Assembly: GCA_020637515.1 (NCBI GenBank) | Contig: JACKKG010000001.1 | Location: forward strand, 3,068,501-3,132,500 | Direction: 5' to 3' | Length of the DNA stretch: 64,000 nt | Origin: Rhodobacter sp. | Lineage (GTDB): Bacteria > Pseudomonadota > Alphaproteobacteria > Rhodobacterales > Rhodobacteraceae | In this document: piece by piece, positions 44,760 through 53,878 of the stretch | How positions within the stretch are numbered: the stretch's first letter is position 1 | How the letters are laid out: every line of letters begins with the position of its first letter | The notes under the pieces: generated by a model | Databases searched by the model: none | What the model saw: only the letters and a program-made list of their open reading frames with translations | What the model was told of the DNA's origin: nothing | Position numbers and translations under genes: made by a program

Positions 44760-45566
44760 ATGACACTGAACAGACGCACTTTCCTGGGCGCGGCGACCGG
44801 CCTTGCGCTGACGCTGGCCAGCCTGCCCGCCGGCGCGGACGAGGTCCTGCGCGTGGGCTCGTATCCGGCGAACCCGCCGTGGGAGAACCGCAACGCGGAC
44901 GGCGCTTTCGAGGGCTTCGAGGTCGATATCGTCAACGAGATCGCCCGCCGCATCGGCCGCACCGCCGAGATCGAGGGCTACGACTTCCGCGCGCTGTTCG
45001 TCGCCACCGCGTCGGGGCGGGTGGATATCGTCATCTCGTCGCTGACCATCACCGACGAGCGCCTGCAATCGCAAAGCTTCACCCAGGCCTATGTCGAGGG
45101 CGCGATGGGCATCGGCGTGCGTAGCGGCAGCGACATCCACGGCCTTGCGGACCTGCGCGGCCGTCGCATCGGCACCATCGCCACTTCGGCACCGGAAACC
45201 TACATGAACGAACGCGCGGCCGAGATCGGCTTTGCCGCGAACAACAGCTACGACAGCACCGCGAACATGCTGACCGACCTGATGAGCGGGCGCATCGACG
45301 CGGTGGTGAACGACGTGGTCGGGCTGCGCTATGCCTTTTCGCAGATGCAGGGGCTGGAAGTGGCCTATGAGATCGTCACCGGCGAACGGTTCGCGATGAT
45401 GATGCCCAAGGATTCGCCGCTGCTGCAACCCGTCAACGACGCCATCAGCGCGATGAAGGAAGACGGCACCATGGCCGCGCTCTACGAACGCTGGATGGGC
45501 ACCCCCCCGGCCGAGGGTAGCCTGACGGTCACGCCCCTGCCGATCCCCACGCCCGGCAACTACTGA
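44760..45566 (+). CDS. Amino-acid-type ABC transporter substrate-binding protein
   Basis: A 268-residue periplasmic binding protein (SBP family 3). A Tat-like signal (NRRTFLGAATGLALTLASLPAGA) leads into LRVGSYPANPPWENRN and GFEVDIVNEIARRIG, with VDIVISSLTITDERL. A polar amino acid or small aromatic acid is the likely ligand. Only one permease follows and no ATPase is present in the operon. Confidence 0.88.
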   Translation: MTLNRRTFLGAATGLALTLASLPAGADEVLRVGSYPANPPWENRNADGAFEGFEVDIVNEIARRIGRTAEIEGYDFRALFVATASGRVDIVISSLTITDERLQSQSFTQAYVEGAMGIGVRSGSDIHGLADLRGRRIGTIATSAPETYMNERAAEIGFAANNSYDSTANMLTDLMSGRIDAVVNDVVGLRYAFSQMQGLEVAYEIVTGERFAMMMPKDSPLLQPVNDAISAMKEDGTMAALYERWMGTPPAEGSLTVTPLPIPTPGNY

Positions 45567-45582
45567 CGGCCACCGACGGCGC

Positions 45583-45608
45583 GCGCGGGGGCCCCGTCGC
45601 CCCCGCGC
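45583..45608 (+). repeat. Hairpin between binding-protein and permease genes
   Basis: GCGCGGGGG-N8-CCCCCGCGC, a perfect 9-pair stem without a T tract. It may act as an RNA-processing or stability element after the binding-protein gene. Confidence 0.5.
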
Positions 45609-45628
45609 CCCACCAGCGGAGTGCAGCG

Positions 45629-46303
45629 ATGAGCGCGATCGACATCTTCTTCAACATGGACGTGCTGCGACGGGCGTTTCCCATGCTCCTCAGGGGGTTG
45701 TGGTATACGCTGGGGCTGGGCATCACGGCGATCGTGCTGGGGTCGGTCCTGGGCACGCTGATCTGCATCATGCGCCTTTATGCGCCGCGCCCGTTGCGGA
45801 TGCTGGCGGTGCTCTACATCGACCTGGTCCGCGCCATTCCGGTGCTGGTGCTGCTGATCCTGATCTACTACGCCCTGCCCTTTGCCGGCATCACGCTGTC
45901 GTCGTTTTCCGCGGCCGCGACGGCGCTGACGCTGGTGCTGGCGGCCTTTACCGCCGAGGTCGTGCGCGCCGGGATCGAGGCCACGCCCAAGGGACAGTTC
46001 GAGGCGGCCTCGGCGCTTGGGCTCGGGTTCTGGCTGACGATGCGCAAGGTGATCCTGCCGCAGGCGATCCGCATCGTCATCCCGCCGCACGCCTCGAACT
46101 GCGTGTCGGTCATCAAGGATACGGCGCTGGCCTCGGTCGTGGCGCTGTCGGATCTGCTGAAGCAGGCGACCGACGCGCAGGCGCTGTTCGCCAATCCGAC
46201 CCCGCTGATCGGGGCGGCCATCATTTACGTCGCACTTTTGTGGCCAATGGTCCGGCTGACCAGCTGGCTGGAACGACGGGCGCAACGCGCATACGCGCGC
46301 TGA
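45629..46303 (+). CDS. Amino-acid ABC transporter permease (HisM/GlnP type)
   Basis: A 224-residue permease with about five hydrophobic segments (RGLWYTLGLGITAIVLGSVL; PVLVLLILIYYALPF) and the EAA loop EAASALGLGFWLTMRKVILPQA. It would work with the preceding binding protein. A second permease and the ATPase are missing locally, so it would need to be a homodimer using an ATPase encoded elsewhere. Confidence 0.88.
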   Translation: MSAIDIFFNMDVLRRAFPMLLRGLWYTLGLGITAIVLGSVLGTLICIMRLYAPRPLRMLAVLYIDLVRAIPVLVLLILIYYALPFAGITLSSFSAAATALTLVLAAFTAEVVRAGIEATPKGQFEAASALGLGFWLTMRKVILPQAIRIVIPPHASNCVSVIKDTALASVVALSDLLKQATDAQALFANPTPLIGAAIIYVALLWPMVRLTSWLERRAQRAYAR

Positions 46304-46348
46304 CCCTGCACCCCCCGGGCCCAGGCCCGGCAACCTCGGGAGACTGCC

Positions 46349-47350
46349 ATGAGCTTTGCTACCAGACCTCTTGCCGCGCTGGCGCTTGCCGCCACGCTGG
46401 CGCTTCCGGCCGGCGCGCAGACGATCACCGTCGGCCTGTCGCTGCCGGAAACCATGGAAGGGTTCGATTTCGTCAACGGCATGTATCGGACCTTTGCCGA
46501 TTACGTGCAGGACCATTCCGACATGACGGTGAACCTGGTCTATGGCGGGGCCCTGGGCGCACCGAACGACCGGCTGGCGCAGATGCGTCGCGGCGTGATC
46601 GAGATGACGGACGCCGCCGACGGCAACTATGCCTCGATCTATTCCGACATCATGATCCTGAACATGCCCTACCTGTTCCCCTCGGAGCAGACCGCCTGGG
46701 CGGTGCTGGATGGTCCCTTTGGTCAGCAGATGGCCGAAGGCATCCGCGCCGCCACCGGCATTCGCGTGCTGGGCTGGTGGGAATCGGGCGGCTTCAAGCA
46801 TTTCAGCGCCAACCGTCTGGTCGAGACCCCGGCCGACATGGCCGGGCTGAAGATGCGCGTCCTGGGCCCCTTGGCCACCATCCCGGTCGAGGCGATGGGC
46901 GCGTCCGCCTCGCCGGTGGCGTTCGGGGAACTCTATACCGCGTTGCAGACCGGCGTCGTGGACGGGCAGGACAACTCGGTCTCGGTGTTCAACCTGATTC
47001 ACCTCTACGAGGTGCAGTCGCATCTGATGCTGACCGGCCACACCTATGCCTTTGGTCCGCTGGGGATTTCGGACGCGTTCTACGAAAGCCTGAGCGCCGA
47101 GAACCAGCAAGTCATCACCGATGCCGCGGCCGTAGCCATCGCCTATAACCGCGAGACGTCGCGCGCGGTCGAGGCCTCGGCCATCGCCCGCGCCGAAGAG
47201 GCGGGCGTGACCGTGGTGCGCATGACCGACGCCCAGCGCGACGCCTTCCGGCAGGTGATGCAACCGCCGGCAATCGCCTGGCTGCGCGACAACGTCGATC
47301 ACCCCGACCTGATCGACGGGGCCCTGGCCGCCGTCCAGTCCGTCCAGTAA
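46349..47350 (+). CDS. TRAP transporter substrate-binding protein DctP
   Basis: A 333-residue periplasmic protein with a signal peptide (PLAALALAATLALPAGAQ). The DctP fold is shown by GGALGAPNDRLAQMRRGVIEM, MRVLGPLATIPVEAMGASASP and YTALQTGVVDGQDNS. These proteins bind organic acids through a conserved arginine in the central block (MRV). It forms a complete TRAP system with the next two genes. Confidence 0.92.
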   Translation: MSFATRPLAALALAATLALPAGAQTITVGLSLPETMEGFDFVNGMYRTFADYVQDHSDMTVNLVYGGALGAPNDRLAQMRRGVIEMTDAADGNYASIYSDIMILNMPYLFPSEQTAWAVLDGPFGQQMAEGIRAATGIRVLGWWESGGFKHFSANRLVETPADMAGLKMRVLGPLATIPVEAMGASASPVAFGELYTALQTGVVDGQDNSVSVFNLIHLYEVQSHLMLTGHTYAFGPLGISDAFYESLSAENQQVITDAAAVAIAYNRETSRAVEASAIARAEEAGVTVVRMTDAQRDAFRQVMQPPAIAWLRDNVDHPDLIDGALAAVQSVQ

Positions 47351-47365
47351 CCGGGCCGGCGTGAC

Positions 47366-47848
47366 ATGCGCGCACTTCGCACCCTGATCGGTGCCCTCGA
47401 CACGGGGCTGCGGCTGGCCGCCGCCCTGTGCCTGGCGGGCATGTTCGCGCTGATCGTCGCGCAGGTCCTCCTGCGCTACGGCGGCGGCGGCGTGCCCGTC
47501 TTCACCGAGGAGGTCGCGCGCTATGCCATGATCTGGATGGCGCTGCTGGCCACCGCCGTCGCGGCGCGCGAAGGCAGCCATATCCGCATCGACTTTGTCC
47601 CTCAGGCGCTGGCCGCGCGAAGCCGTCTGGCCGGCCGCCTGCTCGAAGGGGTGCTGGACGTGATCGCCATGACCGTGTTCGTGACGCTGCTCGTGCAGGG
47701 GCTGGACATGGTGCAGTTCGCCGCCGCGCAGCGCAGCGAAGGACTGCGCATTCCCCTGTCGTGGCCCTATGCCGCGCTGCCCGTCGCCTTTGGCTTTGCC
47801 ACGCTCTTTGCGCTGGGGCGGCTCGTCACCCGCGAGGACCGGTCATGA
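47366..47848 (+). CDS. TRAP transporter small membrane subunit DctQ
   Basis: A 160-residue protein with four hydrophobic segments and the DctQ-typical EEVARYAMIWMALLATAVAAR followed by IRIDFV (shown in parts). Its stop overlaps the DctM start (ATGA). Confidence 0.9.
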   Translation: MRALRTLIGALDTGLRLAAALCLAGMFALIVAQVLLRYGGGGVPVFTEEVARYAMIWMALLATAVAAREGSHIRIDFVPQALAARSRLAGRLLEGVLDVIAMTVFVTLLVQGLDMVQFAAAQRSEGLRIPLSWPYAALPVAFGFATLFALGRLVTREDRS

Positions 47849-49137
47849 GCGACTCGCTGATCGTGCTGATGGCGCTGTTTCTGGGGCTGATGGTGCTGGG
47901 CCTGCCCGTCGCCTGGTCGATGATCGCGGCGATGCTGGGCTGGGTTGCCTTTACCGGCAACTGGCGGTTTCTGCCGCTGGCGCCCGAGCGGCTGTGGCAA
48001 GGGATGGACAGTTTCGTGCTGATGGCCATTCCGCTGTTCATTCTGGCGGGCGAGCTGGTCAACGCCGGCAAGATCACCGACCGGCTGATCCATTTCGCCA
48101 ATGTCATCTTCGGCTGGATGCGCGGCGGGCTGGCGCAGGTGAACATCGGCGCCTCGATCCTGTTTTCCGGCATCACCGGCGTCGCGCTGGGCGATATCGC
48201 GGCGCTGGGCCGGGTGTTCATCCCGGCGATGGTGAAGCAGGGCTATTCGCCCGCCTATGCGGCCGCCGTCACGGCGTCCAGCTCGATCATCGGGCCGATG
48301 GTGCCGCCGTCGCTGGTGGCGGTGATCTACGGTTCGATGACCGGGCTCAGCATCGGCGGGCTGATGGCGGCGACGCTGGTGCCGGGGCTGGTGATCGGCC
48401 TGGTGCAGATGGCGCTGGTCGCGGTGCAGGCCCGGCGCCACGATTATCCCCGCGTCGCGATGGCGCGCAGCCCCCGTATCGTGCTGTCCGCCACCCGCTC
48501 GGCGATGGTGCCGTTGATGATCCCGGTCATCATCCTGGCCGGGTTGCTGCTGGGGCTGATGACCCCGACCGAGGCCGGCGCCGTCGCCTCGGCCTATGCG
48601 CTGGTGGTGTCGGTGGTGCTCTACCGGTCGATCCGCTGGCGTGACCTGGGTGCGGTGTTCCAACGCTCGGCGCTGTTCTCGGGCCAGTTGCTCATCATCG
48701 TCGGATGCGGCGCGGCTTTCAGCTGGGTGATGGGCATGGAAAACGTGCCGCGCGCCGTCTCGGGGCTGATCGCGGGCTGGGACCTGGGCTACGGCGGCAC
48801 GCTTCTGGTGTTCAACGCCGTGCTGCTGGTGCTGGGCATGTTCATCGACCCGACGACCGTCATCATCCTGTTCGGCCCGCTGTTGTCGGCCGCCGCCGCG
48901 CAGGCGGGCATCGACCCGATGCATTTCGCCGTGGTGGCGATCCTGAACCTGAACATCGGCCTGCTGACCCCGCCCCTTGGGGTCTGCCTGTTCGCGGCCG
49001 AACGCATCGCGGGATGCGGCCTGGTGCCGCTGATCCGCGCCAACCTGCCCTTCCTCGCGGTCAATCTGCTGGGCCTTGCGCTGATTGCGGCGCTGCCGGG
49101 TCTCAGCCTGTGGCTGCCGGGGGTTCTGGGCTTCTAG
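47845..49137 (+). CDS. TRAP transporter large membrane subunit DctM
   Basis: A 430-residue protein with about twelve hydrophobic segments. Family blocks: MDSFVLMAIPLFILAGELV, SGITGVALGDIAALG, IGPMVPPSLVAVIYG and LMTPTEAGAVASAYAL. It is the sodium-coupled translocation subunit. The ATG at 47845 is coupled to DctQ; the kynureninase-cyclase gene follows 12 bases after its stop. Confidence 0.93.
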   Translation: MSDSLIVLMALFLGLMVLGLPVAWSMIAAMLGWVAFTGNWRFLPLAPERLWQGMDSFVLMAIPLFILAGELVNAGKITDRLIHFANVIFGWMRGGLAQVNIGASILFSGITGVALGDIAALGRVFIPAMVKQGYSPAYAAAVTASSSIIGPMVPPSLVAVIYGSMTGLSIGGLMAATLVPGLVIGLVQMALVAVQARRHDYPRVAMARSPRIVLSATRSAMVPLMIPVIILAGLLLGLMTPTEAGAVASAYALVVSVVLYRSIRWRDLGAVFQRSALFSGQLLIIVGCGAAFSWVMGMENVPRAVSGLIAGWDLGYGGTLLVFNAVLLVLGMFIDPTTVIILFGPLLSAAAAQAGIDPMHFAVVAILNLNIGLLTPPLGVCLFAAERIAGCGLVPLIRANLPFLAVNLLGLALIAALPGLSLWLPGVLGF

Positions 49138-49149
49138 ACGAGAGAGACC

Positions 49150-51129
49150 ATGCACTCGAATTCCCGCGCCGGTGGCTATTTCCTGTATCATTCCATCGGC
49201 ATGTATCCCGGCAAGGACGAGGACATGGCCCGCGCCATGACCGAATTCGCCCGTGTCTGGTCCGCGCCCGACGACAAGCAATGGGGCTATGTGCTGCGCA
49301 AGCGGCAGGACTTCACCGAGGCCTGGGGCCGCCTGATCGGCGCGCCCAAGGGCTCGGTCACGAATGTGGACAACGTCACCGAAGGGATGCACCGCATCCT
49401 GCGCGCGCTGCCCGAGGCGCGGCTGAAGGGCAAGCGGGTGCTGGTGTCGGGCGATTGCTTCCCGTCGATCCACTTCCTGCTGGCCGGGCTGGCGCCCAAG
49501 ATGGGCTTCACGCTGACCACCGTGCCGCTGCGCAAGGGCGCAAGCTGGGTCGAAACCGAGGACATGCTGGCCGCCTGGGGCCCCGACGTGGGGCTGGCGC
49601 TGCTGACCTGGGTGACCTCGACCGCGTCGCACCGGATGGATTACCCGGCGCTGGTCGCGCATGGGCGCAGCCGGGGCAGCCTGATGGTCGCGGACATCAC
49701 GCAGGCGGCGGGGCTGCTGCCCTTTGACGTGATGAACCCGCGCGTCGATTTCACCGTCTCGACCAGCCTGAAATGGATGTGCGGCACGCCCGGCGCCGGG
49801 ATCCTCTATGCCGACAAGGCCCTGATTCCCGAATTGCACCCCGAGGGGCGCGGCTGGTTCAGCCAGAACAACCCTTTCAGCTGGGACCTGGACAAGTTCC
49901 AGTATGCGCCCGACATCCGCCGCTTCGACAGCGGTACGCCGGGGTCCGTGGCGGCGCTGGCCTCGTTGCCGGCGCTCGAGTGGTTCGCGACGCAGGACAT
50001 GGGCGCGATCGCCGGGCGCAACCGGGCGATGGTGGACCAGATCATCGCCCGCGCCGACGCGCTGGACCTGCCGCTGCTGTCCCCGCGCGACGCCGCGCGG
50101 CGCGGCGGTTCGGTCATGCTGCGGATGCCCGACAAGGCCGAGGCCGCGGCCATGGTCGGCGCGCTGGGGCTCGAGGGGTATTCGGTCGATTTCCGGGGCG
50201 ACATCCTGCGCCTGTCGCCCGGCATCGTCACCGAGGACCGCGCCATCGGCGAGACCTTCGACCTGATGGCCGAGGTTCTGGCCCGGCGCCGCGCGCGCTT
50301 TGCCGGGCGCCGCGCCGCCACCGCCGGCGCCCCCGATCCGGGCGCGGTGCTGGGCGATCTGGGCGCGGCCCTGCTGTCGGGTCAGGTGCGCATCGTCGAT
50401 TGCACCGCGCCGCTGGGCCCCGACACGCCCTTGCTGAAACTGCCGCCGGACCTTGCGCGCGACACGCCGCCGATCACCATGCACAAGATCAGCGAATACG
50501 ACAGCGACGGCCCCTTCTGGGCCTGGAACTGGCTGGAACTGGGCGAGCACTCGGGCACCCATTTCGATGCCCCGCATCACTGGCTCAGCGGCAAGGATTT
50601 CCCCGACGGTTTCACCGACACGCTGGACGTGCAGCGCCTGATTGCCCCGGTCAACGTGATCGACTGTTCAACCGAGGCCGCCGCCGATCCCGATTTCCTG
50701 CTGACCGCCGCCCACATAAAGGCCTGGGAGGCGCGCCACGGCGCGATCGAGCCGGGCGACTGGGTGGTCATGCGCACCGACTGGGACCGCCGGATGCACG
50801 ACGCGGCGCTGTTTCTGAACACCGCGCCCGGCAGCGACGACAGCCATACGCCCGGCCCCGCGCCCGATTGCATCGACTACCTGCTGTCGCGCGGGATCGT
50901 CGGCTGGGGCACCCAATGCGTGGGCACCGACGCGGGCATGGCGGGGGGGTTCAGCCCGCCGTTTCCGGCGCACAACTTCCTGCATCGCGACAATTGCTTT
51001 GGCCTGGCCAGCCTGTGCAACCTGGATCGCCTGCCGCCCAAGGGCGCGATCCTGGTGGTGACGCCGCTGAAGATCGTGCAGGGCACCGGCTCGCCCATCC
51101 GGGCGCTGGCGCTGGTGCCGGGGGCCTGA
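49150..51129 (+). CDS. Fusion of kynureninase-like PLP enzyme and kynurenine formamidase/isatin hydrolase-type cyclase
   Basis: A 659-residue two-domain protein. Residues 1 to about 385 are a class V aminotransferase-fold domain similar to kynureninase, with the PLP lysine at Lys208 (TSLKWMCGTPGAG) and the pyridine-N aspartate at Asp182 (VADITQAAG). After a short Arg/Ala-rich linker, residues about 398-659 form a metal-dependent cyclase domain with the HxGTHxDxPxH motif (His467, His471, Asp473, His477) and GTDAGMAGG. The cyclase half has long identical blocks with the separate cyclase at 62287. Coupling hydrolysis of an N-formyl or lactam ring to C-C cleavage is the natural inference. Last gene of the operon. 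Confidence 0.88.
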   Translation: MHSNSRAGGYFLYHSIGMYPGKDEDMARAMTEFARVWSAPDDKQWGYVLRKRQDFTEAWGRLIGAPKGSVTNVDNVTEGMHRILRALPEARLKGKRVLVSGDCFPSIHFLLAGLAPKMGFTLTTVPLRKGASWVETEDMLAAWGPDVGLALLTWVTSTASHRMDYPALVAHGRSRGSLMVADITQAAGLLPFDVMNPRVDFTVSTSLKWMCGTPGAGILYADKALIPELHPEGRGWFSQNNPFSWDLDKFQYAPDIRRFDSGTPGSVAALASLPALEWFATQDMGAIAGRNRAMVDQIIARADALDLPLLSPRDAARRGGSVMLRMPDKAEAAAMVGALGLEGYSVDFRGDILRLSPGIVTEDRAIGETFDLMAEVLARRRARFAGRRAATAGAPDPGAVLGDLGAALLSGQVRIVDCTAPLGPDTPLLKLPPDLARDTPPITMHKISEYDSDGPFWAWNWLELGEHSGTHFDAPHHWLSGKDFPDGFTDTLDVQRLIAPVNVIDCSTEAAADPDFLLTAAHIKAWEARHGAIEPGDWVVMRTDWDRRMHDAALFLNTAPGSDDSHTPGPAPDCIDYLLSRGIVGWGTQCVGTDAGMAGGFSPPFPAHNFLHRDNCFGLASLCNLDRLPPKGAILVVTPLKIVQGTGSPIRALALVPGA

Positions 51130-51145
51130 CCCCCGGCACCTGCTA

Positions 51146-51175
51146 CCCCCCGGGCGCAATCGCGCCCCGGGGTTT
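51146..51175. terminator. Hairpin terminator between convergent operons
   Basis: CCCCGGGCGC-AATC-GCGCCCCGGGG then TTT; one bulged C. It lies between the fusion gene and the convergent flavin reductase and may work in both directions. Confidence 0.7.
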
Positions 51176-51669
51176 CAGATCGGGTCCAGCCGGTGAAAGC
51201 GCGACTGCTCGTAAACCAGCGCCGCCCCCTCGCCCTGGGCGATGTCGGCAATCTGGCCGATGAACACCTGATGGGTGCCCGCGGTCAGGGTTTCCGCCAC
51301 CGCGCAGGAAAAGGCCACGCGCGCGTCGGCCAGCACCGGCACGCCCCAGGCATCCGCGATCCAGGTTCCGGCCGCGAACTTGTCGTCGCCGGTTGCGCCG
51401 CCGGCCCCGGCAAAGCGCATCGCCAGATCGCCCGACGGGTCGCGCAGCAGGTTGACCGCAAAGCGCCCCGTTTCCAGGATGCCCTGGCAGGTGCCGGTCG
51501 CGCGATTGACGCAGACCAGCAGGCTGGGCGGATCGGCGGTCACCGAACAGACCGCCGTCGCGGTGATCCCCCGGCGCCCCTGCGGGGTCAGCGTGGTGAT
51601 GATCGTCACCGCGCCGGGGAACCGCGCCATGGCCGACCGGAAGGCCGCCGGATCGACACCCATGCCCAT
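51175..51669 (-). CDS. Flavin reductase (HpaC/StyB type)
   Basis: A 164-residue flavin reductase-like protein (FRSAMARFPGAVTIITT, GITATAVCSVTADPPSLLVCV, RFAVNLL). It would supply reduced FAD to the monooxygenase encoded directly before it; the two genes are one base apart. ATG 51669 is chosen; 51663 is the alternative. Confidence 0.88.
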   Translation of the reverse strand: MGMGVDPAAFRSAMARFPGAVTIITTLTPQGRRGITATAVCSVTADPPSLLVCVNRATGTCQGILETGRFAVNLLRDPSGDLAMRFAGAGGATGDDKFAAGTWIADAWGVPVLADARVAFSCAVAETLTAGTHQVFIGQIADIAQGEGAALVYEQSRFHRLDPI

Positions 51670-51670
51670 G

Positions 51671-52903
51671 TCAGGCGGCCCTGAGTTCGGCCAGATAGGC
51701 CTGCGCCGCACCGGGGTCGGCAAACCACGGGAAGAAGTCGCGCGGATCGTCGAACCCGTTGGCAATGCGATGCGCCAGGCGCGGCTCGGCGCAGGCGGTG
51801 CCCATGATCTCCAGGATGAAGGGCGGCGGCGGGGCCAGCATCATGTTGGTCCAGTTGACCACCCACTGCGCGTAATCCCAGTAGGCATCGAAGGTCCCCT
51901 GCATCCAGGCGGCGTCGAACGGACGGTCACCATGGTCGAGGATGCGCTTCAGATAGACCCGCGCCGCCTTGGCCGCGTTGTTGGACCCCTGCCCGGTGAT
52001 CGGATCGTTCAGGCAGACCGCGTCCCCCAGCCCCAGCACCCGCGCGCCCGAGGGCAAGCTGCCGATCGGTTTGCGCACCGTGGGCGGGAACCGCCCGGCC
52101 AGGATGCCATTGTCATCGGTCAGGCTGACCGACCGGCAACGCTCGGCCTCCCACGGGAGATAGGTGTTCAGGATCTTGAGCGAGGTCTCCAGGTGCTGCT
52201 CGGGGCTGTGGACGTTGGACCAGCAGTCCATAGGGCCGCCGGGCACGCCTTCGAACACCATGATGTCGCACGGACCCGTGGTCGTCAGCGCCGGAAAGAC
52301 GAAGTATTCGCCGACGCCGGGGATCAGGTTGAAATTCACCGCCGAGAACCCGGGCCGGGGCGTCATGCCGTCCACATAGGTCAGCGCAAGGGCGCGCTGC
52401 GGCCGGTCATAGGGCGATTTCTCGGCGTCGCGTTCGAACATCTGGCCGATTTCGCCCTTGCCCGAGGCGACGATGACCAGATCGTCCTCGCGCGCATAAA
52501 GCTCCATGTCCGAGATCCCGGCCTCTTTCAGCACCAGGCGCCCGCCCAGACGCTCGAATTCGGCCATCCAGCGCGGGATCTTGACGCGCTGGTCCACCGA
52601 ATAGGCGTTGCGTTCGAGCCGGCCGGCCCAGTCGATGGCCTTGGCGCCGGGCTGCTCGGGGTGGGGAACGACAAAGCTGATCCCCTCGACGGGCGGGCAG
52701 GTGTCGCTCCAGTAATCCAGGCCCAGGTCGCGTTCGGCCTGGATGGCGTCACCGAACATGCACTGGCTGGACAGCACCTTGCCGCGCGCGATGTCGTCGG
52801 CGTCGCGGTTCTGCACGACGCGAACCTGATAGCCGTTTTGCAGCAATCCGATGGCCAGCTGAAAGCCCGACTGGCCGCCGCCGACGATGGTGATTTTCCT
52901 CAT
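51671..52903 (-). CDS. Styrene/indole monooxygenase-like flavoprotein (StyA/IifC type)
   Basis: A 410-residue FAD monooxygenase. The N-terminal GGGQSGFQLAIGLL binds FAD, and GDAVCLNDPITGQGSNNA is the second FAD motif in the StyA form. Such two-component enzymes epoxidise styrene or indole using FADH2 from a separate reductase, which is the neighbouring gene. Together with the SDR and a divergent AraC regulator, the setting is that of indole-oxidation (iif/ind) clusters rather than styrene degradation, because no styrene oxide isomerase is present. Confidence 0.85.
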   Translation of the reverse strand: MRKITIVGGGQSGFQLAIGLLQNGYQVRVVQNRDADDIARGKVLSSQCMFGDAIQAERDLGLDYWSDTCPPVEGISFVVPHPEQPGAKAIDWAGRLERNAYSVDQRVKIPRWMAEFERLGGRLVLKEAGISDMELYAREDDLVIVASGKGEIGQMFERDAEKSPYDRPQRALALTYVDGMTPRPGFSAVNFNLIPGVGEYFVFPALTTTGPCDIMVFEGVPGGPMDCWSNVHSPEQHLETSLKILNTYLPWEAERCRSVSLTDDNGILAGRFPPTVRKPIGSLPSGARVLGLGDAVCLNDPITGQGSNNAAKAARVYLKRILDHGDRPFDAAWMQGTFDAYWDYAQWVVNWTNMMLAPPPPFILEIMGTACAEPRLAHRIANGFDDPRDFFPWFADPGAAQAYLAELRAA

Positions 52904-52927
52904 GGTCTTCTCCCTGTTATTGCGTTG

Positions 52928-53704
52928 TCATTCCATCAGTTTCGGAATCGCCGGCACGGCCTGTTCCGGGCCCATGGCGGTGTAGCCGCCGTCCACGCGA
53001 ATATCGGTGCCGGTGATGAAGCTGGCCTCGTCCGAACACAGGAAGAGGACCGTGTTCGCCACTTCCTCAGGGTCGCCGACCCGGCCCAGCAGGTGAAAGG
53101 GCGCGGCGACGGCATCGGTCTTTTCGCGGTTCCCGCCGGTGAGCTGGTCCATGATGTTGGACCAGGTCCAGCCGGGGCTGACGGCGTTCACCCGGATGCC
53201 CTGGGGCGCCAGGTCCATCGCCTGGTTGCGCGTCAGTTGCAAGATCGCGGCCTTGCTGACCGGATAGAGCCAGCGCCCGGTCTGCGCCACCCGCGCCGAG
53301 ATCGAGCCGAAGTTGACGATCGCCCCCCTGGTCGCCGCCAGATCGGCGCGTGCGGCCTGCATCAGCATGACCGACCCGACGAGGTTCACGTCGAGCGCCT
53401 CGAGCCACTCGGCCCGGGGCGAGTCGGCGCCGTTGTCCAGATACGAGCAGGCCACGTTGACCAGAAAGTCGATCCGCCCGTAGGCGTCGCGCGTGGCCTG
53501 CACCAGGGCCGCGATATCGGCGTCCTGGCGCAGGTCACAGCGGGTAAAGGCCACGCCGTCCCCGACCATCGCCTGCCCGCCCTCGGCGTCGATGTCGCCC
53601 ACCATGACGCGCACCCCCGCCTGCCGGAATGCCGCCACGACCGCGCGGCCGATCTTGGTCGCGCCGCCCGGAACGATGGCCACCTTGCCGTCCAACCCTC
53701 GCAT
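52928..53704 (-). CDS. Short-chain dehydrogenase/reductase
   Basis: A 258-residue SDR. The nucleotide loop is atypical (PGGATKIG in place of TGxxxGxG), while the active site is intact: Asn108, Ser134/136, Tyr147, Lys151 (YPVSK). It probably oxidises a dihydrodiol or hydroxy-indoline made by the monooxygenase, by analogy with IifB. First gene of the three-gene operon, divergent from the AraC gene. Confidence 0.87.
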   Translation of the reverse strand: MRGLDGKVAIVPGGATKIGRAVVAAFRQAGVRVMVGDIDAEGGQAMVGDGVAFTRCDLRQDADIAALVQATRDAYGRIDFLVNVACSYLDNGADSPRAEWLEALDVNLVGSVMLMQAARADLAATRGAIVNFGSISARVAQTGRWLYPVSKAAILQLTRNQAMDLAPQGIRVNAVSPGWTWSNIMDQLTGGNREKTDAVAAPFHLLGRVGDPEEVANTVLFLCSDEASFITGTDIRVDGGYTAMGPEQAVPAIPKLME

Positions 53705-53824
53705 GTCTTCCCCCTGTCTCGCGTTTGTGCGGGGCAGTCTGGCAGCGGCGGCGGCGGCGACTATCCGCCCAGCACGCGCACTATCCGAAAAACGAAAAAA
53801 CCTGCGCCCGCGATGAAAAATATG

Positions 53825-53836
53825 TGCAAACGCATA
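53825..53836. promoter_or_regulatory. Candidate AraC-regulator site A
   Basis: TGCAAACGCATA (reverse complement TATGCGTTTGCA) in an AT-rich patch within the divergent SDR/AraC promoter. The same 12-mer with one change is found at 62213-62224. Flanking AAAAATATG (53816-53824) makes a near-palindrome TATGTG...CGCATA. Confidence 0.55.
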
Positions 53837-53878
53837 CATGCGGTGCTAGGCTCGGCCGGTCATGACAGGGAGGTTGTC

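Noticed and set aside
47767..50580. A 937-codon minus-strand ORF
   Set aside because: It is antisense to DctM and the fusion enzyme, rich in His/Arg/Gln, with no recognisable domain.
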